NCBI RefSeq assembly: GCF_035046485.1
Contig: NC_085138.1
Coordinates: forward strand, 41,141,464-41,205,463
Direction: 5' to 3'
DNA length: 64,000 bases
Source: Aedes albopictus
Taxonomy: Eukaryota > Arthropoda > Insecta > Diptera > Culicidae
Shown piece by piece: positions 54,796 through 64,000 of this stretch. The position numbers were made by a program, and so were the translations under genes. The notes beneath the pieces are model-generated. The model was not told where the DNA came from and ran no database searches. It saw only the letters and a program-made list of their open reading frames with translations. The first letter of the stretch is position 1. Every line of letters begins with the position of its first letter.

Positions 54796-56102
54796 CTGAG
54801 ACGAGACTCGCGAAGAGGAAAAAAAGCAACGTCAAGTGTAGCTCATATGCAGCTGTCAGTTGTAGCCCGTTTGATTACGTTACCTAAAACGAGGAAAGTA
54901 TTGCTATCCGAGATAAGTTCTTAAGCCAAAATTCACTCCGAGCAGCATTTCCAATTGTTGTGCTATCAAAAATAAATTGAAAACAAAATATTCCAATGAT
55001 TACTGGCGATGTAAAATTTCACCTCAACATGATTTTGTGCGTGAATGGGATTCAGTCACACTGCACGCGAGATGATGCGGTCACGTACGTGTTTGAACCA
55101 CTAGCCCAAAACATAACGTCAACACAGATAGGAAGAAGAAAAAAATAACAATCTGGAGAAAAAGAAGACCGTCTTCACAGAAAAAAATAATTAAATTTAA
55201 ACGATATGTAAATGGTAGACGCTGTGAATTTAAACGAATTTAAACTAAAAAATGATTTAAAATTGAGTTGAATTTGATGCACATAATGAGAGCATAGAAA
55301 AACATGCAATTTTGCACTTTTAGGAACTTAAAATTCAATGACACAACATTTTCATGTATGAATTCAAAAGTGAATTGAATAACATTCGATTTTCTGTTGA
55401 TTAAACTATAAATTTCAACAGGCGTGTAAATTTACAGCGACACTCGTTCACCATCAATACAAATGGCGTCTCTGTTACAGTTTTGTTTTGCTGACGACCG
55501 GAGGGAGTTGTTCTTGTGAGAAGCACCCGAAGACGCACTGGTAGTTTGTTTTGTGCCGCGAATTTCCGTGATTTGCAACACCTTATACGTACGCGAGTTA
55601 TTATTGATACAATGTGCAATTTACCAGCTAGTGAATGAAAATAAAAATCTGTCCAGTTCCTTAAAACCCCTTCTTCAGCAGCAGCAGCAGCACCTCGCAG
55701 TGCGTCTCACAAAACGGATGCTGTTGCGTCAAGAACAATTGCCCAAATTTGATGAGGAAACATTTGCATGGCCAAACATCTGGTTCATTAACGCCAAGTA
55801 TGATTAATGCCAATACCACATCGTAGCAATGTTTATCCCCACAAGAATCTTCCTAAGCAATCGAAATTCGAAAAACAAATATTCATGTCAACATACAGGA
55901 GCGTTGGAAATGAATCGTTTAAATTTAAACGATGTTTAATTTTACACGACTCTCACTCGAGACATGAATCGTGTAAAATTGAAGTCGTGTAATTTTTAAG
56001 TCCAACTTAATTTTGCGTTTATTTCGATGCTCCAAATATGTGCATCGAAATAAACGCAAATTTACACGAAATTTTTAAGTGTGTTCGCGAGTCTCGTCTC
56101 AG
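54796..56102. mobile_element. TIR DNA element with 8-bp target duplication
   Basis: Begins CTGAGACGAGACTCGCGAA and ends with its exact complement. GTATACAT lies at both sides (54788-54795 and 56103-56110). 1,307 bp. The interior includes TTTAAATTTAAACGA/TTTACACGA-rich palindromic stretches, a CAG run near 55678 and a hairpin at 56012-56060. A frame at 55553-55807 has ordinary composition but no known motif. An 8-bp duplication suggests hAT or P-type mobilisation, but the termini are not the classic CAGGG. Confidence 0.85.
56012..56060. repeat. Perfect 19-bp-arm hairpin
   Basis: TTTGCGTTTATTTCGATGC is mirrored exactly by GCATCGAAATAAACGCAAA around an 11-base loop, close to the right end of the 8-bp-TSD element. 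The TTTACACGA phrase just beyond it recurs around 55945-55990. Confidence 0.8.
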
Positions 56103-56110
56103 GTATACAT

Positions 56111-57217
56111 AAAGAAAAAGTAAAAGATAATAAGAATAAGATGATACAAATGACCAAGCTCTTGCAGCAACGAGCATCGATGACTCGCTTTGGAGAGTCC
56201 GTCACGGTAGCAAGCTGGCGCTTAGTCAGTTTCCCGAGTGGTCCTCACCACTCCCTTTGTCCTCGGAAGGCGGGCAGGGTCAACCCCACGCCCACGTTCA
56301 ACTGTTCAACTGCAGACATAAAGAATTGATGCCTACGTGCAGCCAGATCTAACCTGCTGAAGGCAAGGGTATCACTACCCTTCAGGCCCTATCAGCTGCA
56401 CCAGAAAGTTGCTGACAGTAGGGTCTCCTCCATCTACCCCGGCCCTTACCGAGGACCAGGCTTTCCAAATGTACATCCTTCTCGCAACAGCCCGCGCAAG
56501 GCTGAATCGACACTCTCTTATGTGTGCAGACCATCTCTCGTTACCGTGTGCAACACCATCAGTGAGAAATGTATCGCCAACAGCATGCACACGCATGAGC
56601 AAAAGATGTATTGAAACAGCCGCTGTTTCGGCTGCTTGCCTGACAGTTGCATACTCGAGTCGTATCGAGCCGAGTGGAAAGCGTCGTCAGTATTGTTGGC
56701 CGCATGGCGATGACAATCTTCGGCTAACCAAGCCGGCTGTCGCGTAAAGGGTGTCATAGGCTGTCACGGGAGCACATGGCTTAACGCTAAAAGTTATTCA
56801 CAAAATATGTGCTCAATAATATTTTTTTACAAACATGATATGCCTTTCACAAGATGCCCCAGAGGCGAAAAGAAGTTTTTGCCAGAGTTTGTCAAAATTG
56901 TAATCTGGCTAAAATATACCACTGATGTGAGATTCAACTCTCTTTTATATTGAAAACATGGCAGTGCATTTCACATGCCAATAAAAAATAATGCTATGCA
57001 AAATACTCTACTAGAATAAGACTTACAGGTACATATTCTTTATTTGAAAAAATACATAATACATGAAACCCGTCGATAATTTTGAGCGTGCGATATACCA
57101 CGATACTCGACACGTTCAACAGAAGTAAAATGCTCGGGCCGAGCGCAGCGATTTTCTTCACTTCGTGTCCAGCCAACGAGAGGCGGTTTGCGCTGGAGCC
57201 GAGGTTGTCATCGGTTG
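56111..57217. other. Anonymous DNA, partly GC-rich
   Basis: 56200-56750 is GC-richer than its surroundings, with moderately long frames (56409-56747, 112 residues; minus strand 56375-56602). I recognise no domain. It could be a fragment of an untranslated end of a retrotransposon or host DNA. The rest is AT-rich and featureless. Confidence 0.35.
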
Positions 57218-57219
57218 TA

Positions 57220-57813
57220 GGGTAAACAGGTATAATATGCCCCCCCTAAGCAGAAATGCCAATATATCTGAAACTGGCGCCTTATTCCATCTATTGTTCA
57301 CTGCAAATCGTTGTTACTAAAGTTATTGAAGTGTTGCATGCAAACTTTGCCTTTGGAGAGGTGGCTATGGAAGCTTTGAAACGTTTTTCGAAAACGTTCC
57401 AAAATTTGCCTTTTCAAAACAAACGGGGCAATACGCCCCATCAAAAGAAAAACGTCCAGCCCCATGATAAAACTGTTCCAGAGGATAATTCCACCACATG
57501 CTTATCCTAGGAGGGTCTTTCAACAAGTGTTTAACTGTATAAAAGTTGCAAAGTAACACAAGCGAACAGAGCTAGCTTCGTTTACAATGAAGTCAGCTTA
57601 CAAGAGGTAAAATATTACGCCAAAAGCCTCGATTTCAGACTTTTTGATATTTTCATTGCTTTTCTGTACCAATCCGCTACCGAACCAGCTTGATGGCAAT
57701 TATTCTTCAATATTTGAGATTTCTAATCGATCACGCATGCAAAAAGCGCTTGAATCGCTAGAAAATGAAGGGGGGCGTTTTGCCCCGGTGGGGCGCATTA
57801 TACCCTTTTACCC
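57220..57813. mobile_element. TA-target MITE, 594 bp
   Basis: Left end GGGTAAACAGGTATAATATG and right end mirrored as GGGTAAAAGGGTATAATGCG (4 mismatches in 24). TA lies at 57218-57219 and 57814-57815. An 84-residue frame (57256-57510) has no recognisable domain. A solo end of the same type lies at about 48253. Its right TA is also the first two bases of the next composite. Confidence 0.8.
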
Positions 57814-57963
57814 TATACCATTTCACCGAAAACCATTTCGCGGAATTTTTATTCGCGGTGTAACATTTCGCGGAATGCACCATTTCGCCGAATACCATTT
57901 CGCGGAACGACTTTTCGCGGAATGTACTGTTTCGCGGAATACCATTTCGCGGAATTTAATACT

Positions 57964-58429
57964 TTGCAAATAATAATGGAATAACACATTATTTTCTCTG
58001 CTAAACTTTACTGCCCCATCACCGATTCTTGCGCAATCATAATCACCTCAGCTCTACAATTGTACTAATTGGGTTGTTTAGTGAATAAAATATTGCTATT
58101 ATCTATAGCCTAAACGAAAGAGCACATTTTTCTGAGTATAAGGTGAATTGAGTCGATTCTATACCTTTGTTTTGATGGTTAAATTAAGAAAACAGTTTAA
58201 TTTTCGTGGATAGAATGACAGTTCAATCGGTAAAATGACAGTTCGACCCGAACAAAAAATTTTCCCCATACAAACTTTAAATGCATTTTAAAAACAGTAC
58301 GTGGACTCCAAAAATTATGAAATTTTGGATTTCGACTAATTTTTGGGCGGAGAATCCGATTATGAAATAATCCGGATATCCCTAGAGAAGCCAATTGATG
58401 TTAAATCTGTTACTTTTCTGAACAAAAGT
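57964..58429. other. Anonymous DNA inside the composite
   Basis: AT-rich sequence without recognisable structure. Confidence 0.4.
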
Positions 58430-59545
58430 TCACCTTCTTTGATTCGTAGGCTGTTCTTGAGAGTTTTGAACGTCAGGCCAAAAGTCATTCGGCCGAATGT
58501 CTAGGTCGAATGGAAATGAGGCCAAACAGACATTAGGCGCAATGACCAACAAGCCATCGTTGTCACACAAGTTGTACTTTGCAGCGCTTATATTGCTAAC
58601 TCTTTCAGAGATTTTGATTTCCTTAAAATATGTCTGTCCAGTAACATTGTTGTTTGGCGACTGAATTGTTAATTTTTTATCATTAACCTTCTTTTCTTCA
58701 AATGCTGTTCATGTGGTGTGTAGTTTTTAATGATCAAGTTGATAACTCTATAGGGGATTTGACCTTCTTTTGATAACAGGCTGTTCTTTCAAGTTAGAAA
58801 TGTTGGCTAGTGACCAAACTGCTAACTTTTCTGAGATTTTTCATTCTGTCAAAAATGGAATGTTCTTTAGAGTAACACTGTTGGTGAGTTTTTTGGTCAC
58901 CAGACTGCTGACGTTAGAGATTTCTCCTTCTTCAAAACAAGGGCTGTTCATTCAAGTTGCACTGTAGTTATCTATTGGTGATCTCATTGTAAACTCTGTG
59001 GGAGATATGTTCTTTAGATCTTTCGAGACCTATTATCTTCTTGATCTAACATTTATTCAGCCCAATGATTGTTCGGCTCAACGTCCATTCAGTGTAATCT
59101 CCTTCGGCCTAATGACCCAGAATCATAATTCAGGAACTTAATCTGCTTATCAGCTTCCAAACTTTCACCTTTATCGATTGAAAGCATTGTAATTACGCCA
59201 AAATGATGCTATTTGTAAACAATGTGACCTCGTAACCCTTAAGCCAAGTAACACCCCTTAGTGATAACTTTAAGAGATTTTTTTTTTATTTTTTTTGTAT
59301 GTTCTAACTAATCCAAACTGTTGTAAAAGATATTAAAAAAAATCTCATTTTTGTATCACAGGTTTTTCCATCTTTCAAACAAACGCTGTTTTTAACGCTG
59401 TTATGTTCAATACGATACTTTTCCTTCTTCTGGTCAAAACTGTTCTTTCATAAATTGTATGCATTATACTTATTTTGGCATAACTGCTAAATTAATATTA
59501 TCAGAGAATTTCCCTTCTTTCATACATAGGTTGTTCTTTTAAAGT
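58430..59545 (+). repeat. Degenerate tandem repeat of about 110 bp
   Basis: CTTCTTTNNTNCATAGGCTGTTCTTTCAAGTT-like phrases recur near 58435, 58680, 58765, 58925, 59420 and 59515, with GGTGACCANACTGCTAAC and TCTGNGAGATTT between. The patch 58470-58560 is interrupted by GGCCGAATG/GGCCAAA phrases of another simple repeat. Shares its unit with 44040-44345. Confidence 0.6.
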
Positions 59546-59546
59546 A

Positions 59547-60340
59547 TGGTAAGTGGGGGCAGGATGGGTCACCTAAGAAATGGATCCCTATAACATTCTG
59601 AATATAAATAGCATTTCTCTGTTTTCTATCACGACTTCCAGATACACTAGTCAGCTATGATATAAGGGTATAGAAAGGTCATACAGTTTGAAACCTGCTT
59701 CTTGACAAACAATTGTCAAAACATGACCCATCTTGCCCCACCTCATTTCTACGGGGGCAAGATGGGTCAGCTATCATAAATTCGATTTTTCTCCAACAAA
59801 AAATACTAGATCTTCTATTTTTTCTCTATACATCTAAGCTTCACATACGTACAGATTACATGAAAGAAGTGCTGAAACATATCGGTAGATTATTCTCAGA
59901 AATAGAATATTTTTATTCAGGTAGCCATAAAAAACTTTGAAAACTTATATTTTTTGTAGAAAAATATTAAAAATATGTTCACAAATTTTCAGCGCTCTAG
60001 TCGCTTCGATAATGTAGGTCACATAATAGCCTTTCTATGAAAAATAAAACATTTTTAAAAACTATGCAAACATACCGAAAAATTAGGGTGACCCATCTTG
60101 CCCCGTCTACACATTACACGTAGTTATATGGAATGTATAGCATAAGGAGTATAACGAAAAAATATTTTATTTTTTTTCTGCGTAAGGAACGTAAAGAATT
60201 TTAAAAACAATATATAACTTTTTTTGGGTATCCACGTCGTTCATCTGGGAAAATTATAGAAAGATTCAAAAAATAAATAGTACGGTTGAAAACGGTACTG
60301 ACCCATCTTGCCCCCTGACCCATCTTGCCCCCACATACCA
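59547..60340. mobile_element. Non-autonomous inverted-repeat DNA element, copy 2
   Basis: Same termini and body as 964-1915 with about 90% identity by eye, 794 bp. It lacks the Harbinger MITE, so it shows the empty site. TA flanks both ends (59545-59546 and 60341-60342). The GACCCATCTTGCCCC motif occurs near both ends and in the interior, as in copy 1. Confidence 0.8.
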
Positions 60341-60699
60341 TATACTGCTACAAAAATGAATTTTTGATATGAATTATTTCAATTTCATGTGCTGATTTGA
60401 ATTTTGAATCTCATCATGCTGTTGTCTCTCGGTAAGTTAAATTGTTTGCTCTTATTAACGATTTTCCGCGAAACGGTACATTCCGCCAAATGGTTTTCGG
60501 CGAAACGGTGCATTCCGCGAAATGGTTCATTCCGCCAAATGTCATTCCACGGAATATTACACCGCGAAAAGGAATTCCGCGAAATGGTTTTCGGCGAAAT
60601 GTTATACAATCGTTTTATTCTGTGGGCTGTCATGAACTATGCATTCACAAGGCTGTCATGGGAATAAGAGTGTGACAGCCATCAAAATGCTATCATGAT

Positions 60700-61880
60700 G
60701 CGGTACTTTTGGGAAGCCTGCCGAGGACCCCCTCCAACCGGAGGCTCCGATCTAACCCTCTCCGCGGCCACTTAATCGTTGTAAGGATTGATTTCGACCG
60801 CAGGACATCGGTATGACCCACGAAGCCGACTCCGAACCCCTGGACCACCGCCTAGTAGCATACATGTTATACAAAAGCGTATGCAACTCTTATATGACCA
60901 AATTTAGTTATACAATAGTGGTATATACTTTTGCAGAACATGTGTGTTACGTAGGCCTTTTGTACAGCATCTGAAGTAGCCATTCTCCGAGTCCACGCGC
61001 AACCTCCTCTGTAGCTCCATGACGATGTGGGTGATAGCCGTTGAAACGGCATTCCAGCCAAACTCATCCCTACATATCATTTGAACAAGATTGTTATGTC
61101 CTCCCCGCATGTGAAAAGCATGCGAACATGTATTGTGCCAAAATGCGGACACACGAACAAAACGTGTTCCGCCGTTTCCTCTAAACCATCACAAATAGGG
61201 CATTCGGGAGAACCCGCATGCCCGAAACGGTGTAGATACTATTGGAAGCAACCATGGCCTGAAAGGACCTGTGTCAGGTGGAATGTGACTTTCCCATGGC
61301 GCCTATTACTCCAATTGCATCCTCGGTATCAACCTATGGGTCCACCTTCCTTTGGTGGAACTGTCCCACGCGCGTTGTCATAGAGGCAGTCCTGCGTATG
61401 CCTCTTGTGCCGCGCATTTCGAAGCACTCAATGTTCACCCTGATAAGGATGCCGATAGACACCACACTAGTGATAATGCAAAGCGCGTCGTGTGACACGG
61501 TACGGTACGCGCTCGCAACCCTCAGGCACATCAGCCTATAAGTATTTTTCAGCTTATCACAGTAGATTTCTGTACTTAGCGCGGTGTCCCACGCCGGGCT
61601 GCCATACCTAAGTATGGACGTAGCAACACTAGCCAGAAGCTTGCGCTTACTGGCGTACTCCGCAGAGCTATTGGACATCATCCAGGACAGTGCCGCAATA
61701 GCTGTGGAGGCTCTTTTACAGGCATAATCGACGTGGCTACCGAAGGTAAGCTTATCGTCGATCATCACGCTCAAGTGTTTGACTACCCTTCGATTTTTTT
61801 CAATTTTTTTTTTGTAGAAAGCTGACTGTAATATTTCAATATAATACTGCACACAGTTTTTGAAAATCTGCATACACAAG
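60700..61880 (-). pseudogene. Non-LTR retrotransposon RT C-terminal relic
   Basis: The minus strand encodes the region downstream of the RT palm in R1/Loa/Jockey-type elements. Motifs are KHLSVMIDDKLTFGSHVDYA, ASTAIAALSWMMSNSSAEYA, SILRYGSPAWDTAL and YRLMCLRVASAYRTVSHDA (61334-61879, 181 residues). After frame breaks it continues with the Cys/His cluster typical of these proteins (CPICDGLEETAEHVLFVCPHF, about 61210-61150) and the end region WNAVSTAITHIVMELQRRLR (about 61040-60980). The catalytic RT core and the whole N-terminal part are missing. This is usual for 5'-truncated LINE copies, although the left boundary near 61880 was not proven. Dead copy. Confidence 0.85.
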
Positions 61881-62540
61881 CTGTTCTTCTATGCGTCTTT
61901 ACCATATGTATGTACCTGGATTACTAAATACCCCCTACTAGTAACCATCTATTACCACAACCAAAAAAAAAAATCAAATGCCAATGACTCTCGACAACAT
62001 CTGGTTTTTCTCTAAACGCCCATCAATATCAAATTCATCGATTCATTTATTCTCCATTGTTTCAAATAACCATTCCAACACAGCCAACTTAAAATTAACG
62101 ACTCCTCCGACGACCCCTAACCTACATCCGTCTTGAATGGCTCATTATTCGCCGGCTACAAATGGTTATGGTCTCTGATCGCTTTCCAATTTTTGGACGG
62201 GTCCATCTTCGCGAAGCGACCCAAGAGTCGACGGACCGTCCAGCTCCAGCAGTGGAAAATATATACATTTATCGCGCGCTATTACCAATTCACAAATGGG
62301 GCCTCGCTGGCTGGCTGGCTGGTTGCCTTCTTAAGGCTTCGAAAAGAACTCAATTTTTCCCAACTTCCGTTTTACTCCATGCCGCGCCACGTCGTGTGAG
62401 AACGATTAGTTTCCGGGTTTTGCCGGGGCTTTCCATCCAGCGAGCGTGAGAAGCCACTCGTCGTAGAACAGAAGTAGAATTTTTCATTAAAAATTCATTT
62501 CACAGCATTGGGAACTTCGGTGTACTGCAAGGTTTCCTGC
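61881..62540. other. Anonymous, possibly low-copy DNA
   Basis: GGCTGGCTGGCTGG occurs near 62308. No motif-bearing frame, RNA or repeat recognised. Confidence 0.4.
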
Positions 62541-62542
62541 TA

Positions 62543-63459
62543 AGGACTGTTCATTAAAGAAAGTGGACACCTGTTTTTCAATAGAAAATATTTATTTTCG
62601 AACAAATTCATAAGTTTATTTTTTATAAGTGACAATCAACATATATGTGGCCGAATTCACGTGAGTTTGAACATTTACTTCGCATTTCTGTAGAACGCTT
62701 GGACTTTCCTCTTGATACCTCCCAATAGATTCTGCACAACTTTCTCCGTAACCTTTCGGTGTGCCGTAGACCAAATTTTCTTGAAGCAATTAACAGAGCT
62801 GGCTTATCTTTCATCTTTCTTGAGTTCTCGCTTAATTATTGTTCAGTATCTTTCGACAGGACGCAGTTCAGGGAAGTTTGGTGGATTTTGCCATTTTTCG
62901 ACAAAATCGACTTTTTCCTTCTTGAGCATCTCTAGTGTAGAAGAAGCGTAATAAGTGGATGCCAGATCCGGCCAAAACAATGGAGGATCCGTATGTTTTC
63001 GGTAGATGGGTAGAAGTCGTTTTTTGATGCATTCCTTTCTGATATTTTCACCGTTGATTGTTCCCATTGCGAAATACGATGAACTCTTTAAGCCGGATGA
63101 ACAATTGGCTTGCCACAACAAAAACTTTTTCCCATTTTTTTCAGTTCTGATGTTCCCTACATTATCCAGCACATCTGTCCCCTGCTCAGCGTTGAAAAAT
63201 TGCGGTCCCGGAAGTGTACTAGTATGCCAATTCTCGAAACGACAACTTTTTGGAACACCATTTGTGCAGAATTCATCTGCTAGTCGCTAAGCTAATCCAA
63301 CATATCGCTCGAAATTTCTCACTTTTTTCCGTTTTCTTTGAGTGTGTTGCCAAAGTGAACAATGTTTTTACACACTGAGCAAAAGTTCACATTTTTTTGT
63401 TTAGTTTTAACTCTAAACTATTGGTAAACAGATGTCCACTTTCTTTAATGAACAGTCCT
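62543..63459 (-). mobile_element. Tc1/mariner element (DD37E type), internally deleted
   Basis: Ends AGGACTGTTCATTAAAGAAA and its mirror form TIRs of at least 35 bp with one or two mismatches. TA lies at 62541-62542 and 63460-63461. At 917 bp it is shorter than full-length mariners (about 1.3 kb). The N-terminal, DNA-binding part of the transposase is missing, and what remains lies on the minus strand. Confidence 0.93.
62675..63290 (-). pseudogene. DD37E mariner transposase fragment
   Basis: One minus-strand frame contains LPGPQFFNAEQGTD, IRTEKNGKKFLLWQ, then PPLFWPDLASTYYA with the second catalytic Asp and LRPVER with the catalytic Glu. Exactly 37 residues lie between them, the signature of the mosquito DD37E group. 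A possible first Asp lies in ADEFCTN at the start of the fragment. Directly after ERY, where the family normally has Trp, there is TGA, and another stop (TAA) follows 13 codons later. The same frame then carries a recognisable C terminus (KKIWSTAHRKVTEKVVQNLL) to TAA 62675-62677. The helix-turn-helix domains are gone. It cannot encode an active enzyme. Confidence 0.88.
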
Positions 63460-63835
63460 TAGAGTGCTGGGAAGTGGGCTGGAAATCGGACGGTGATGTG
63501 GGGTAGGTACCTACCTACCACTATAACACTGAATAGCAGATGAGCCAAACGTCAGTCAAGCGAGAGTCAGGAACACCTGTAAATGCGAAGGTTTCTTTTT
63601 CTCTTTTTTTCACCACCAGCATCACCACCATTATTCGGCAGGCAGGGGCATCAGCGATAGGACACACAGTTTTCAGATTTTTCCACGAATTCACGGAACA
63701 ATGGAAAACTGAAAGAATACGGCTGACTGTGGATGAGACGTTACCTTTTACGATCGGTTCGAGCCCAACGAGTTATGATTCCATTGTGGTGCATGGTTGC
63801 TGAGCGGACTTTCATACGTAGGTATGTTTTTTTGT
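63460..63835. other. Anonymous, possibly low-copy DNA
   Basis: No repeat or motif recognised. An 87-residue frame (63540-63803) has no known features. Confidence 0.4.
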
Positions 63836-64000
63836 AAGCTTCATTGCAATATTAACGGAAGTTCCTCTGGAGTTTTTTTCCGAAGTTTCTTATTATTTTT
63901 TCTAAAATTCAGCCAGGATTTCGATGGGAATTCTTCCAGAAGTTTATTCTGTAATACTTTTGGCGATGCATATGGTATTTTTTTCGGTATTTATTGAAGG
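63836..64000. repeat. Start of another degenerate TTCYTCNGGAATTT field
   Basis: GGAAGTTCCTCTGGAG, GGGAATTCTTCCAGAAG and similar phrases match the diverged palindromic fields elsewhere. It is cut by the end of the window. Confidence 0.5.

Larger units (their letters stand above)
57814..60606. mobile_element. Foldback-type composite bounded by inverted GCGGAA arrays
   Basis: The left end (57814-57963) and right end (60463-60606) are inverted copies of about 145 bp, each made of short repeated phrases such as CCATTTCGCGGAAT. Outer ends start TATACCATTTCACCGAAAAC and, mirrored, TATAACATTTCGCCGAAAAC. The interior (2.5 kb) holds a degenerate tandem repeat and copy 2 of the 964-1915 element. No transposase. 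The design matches the 41564-45057 composite: inverted ends built from short tandem repeats. Confidence 0.65.

Noticed and set aside
62623..62814. 63-codon minus-strand frame at the end of the mariner
   Set aside because: The transposase C terminus is in the neighbouring frame (ending 62675), so this frame is a shadow.

Overview
The window looks like non-genic DNA from a large, transposon-rich mosquito genome, most likely Aedes. The evidence is three tRNA-derived SINE bodies plus a SINE tail of the type known from Aedes (A and B boxes, conserved tail, AAGAAG-type 3' end), a BEL/Pao LTR retrotransposon, a mosquito-type DD37E Tc1/mariner transposase relic, a decayed non-LTR reverse transcriptase, and many short inverted-repeat DNA elements. 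I see no host protein-coding gene that I can support. The long open frames outside the BEL element and the RT/transposase relics are by-products of tandem repeats or lie in anonymous sequence. The species assignment is an inference.

Layout. 1-3260: AT-rich DNA with a 952-bp inverted-repeat element (itself holding a Harbinger-type MITE) and a 209-bp foldback. 3262-4882: a shattered, partly inverted BEL/Pao remnant. 4886-14870: a field of degenerate repeats built on the palindrome AGGAATTCCT, into which a structurally complete 7.2-kb BEL/Pao element (6618-13828; two 633-bp LTRs, AGTAT target duplication) and a 199-bp foldback have inserted. 14880-18460: anonymous DNA, a (TTCTATC)n tract and more degenerate repeats. 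18465-29330: four neighbours of one theme. These are three copies of a repeat family that starts GCCTTTCTCGTACAC and carries an internal 152-bp minisatellite, plus a giant 1.6-kb foldback, separated by degenerate repeats and a TTAA-flanked MITE. 29433-33230: SINE pieces, a foldback, and a 0.74-kb inverted element with a tRNA-like sequence in each arm. 33821-40113: 6.3 kb of satellite, first (TCTAG)n for 2.29 kb, then about 4 kb of a 23-bp hairpin repeat. 40843-45052: a 7-bp-TSD element and a 3.5-kb foldback-type composite bounded by inverted arrays of a 16-bp repeat. 45593-53886: three more copies of the GCCTTTCTCG family, one with a MITE inside a MITE, one with a TA-element that itself holds a hAT-type element, and one whose internal minisatellite has been replaced by an unrelated one. 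54796-60606: an 8-bp-TSD element, a TA element and a second foldback-type composite. 60700-64000: non-LTR relic, DD37E mariner relic and anonymous DNA.

How the parts relate. Only the BEL element has near-complete coding capacity (Gag, protease, RT, RNase H, integrase), and it is broken by one frame change and one in-frame stop even though its LTRs are almost identical. The other elements carry no usable coding sequence and would have depended on enzymes supplied elsewhere. Nesting, target duplications and two natural empty sites inside the window give a relative order for several insertions. Boundaries given as exact are those supported by target duplications read directly. Family names beyond superfamily are deliberately withheld where I could not compare with a library.
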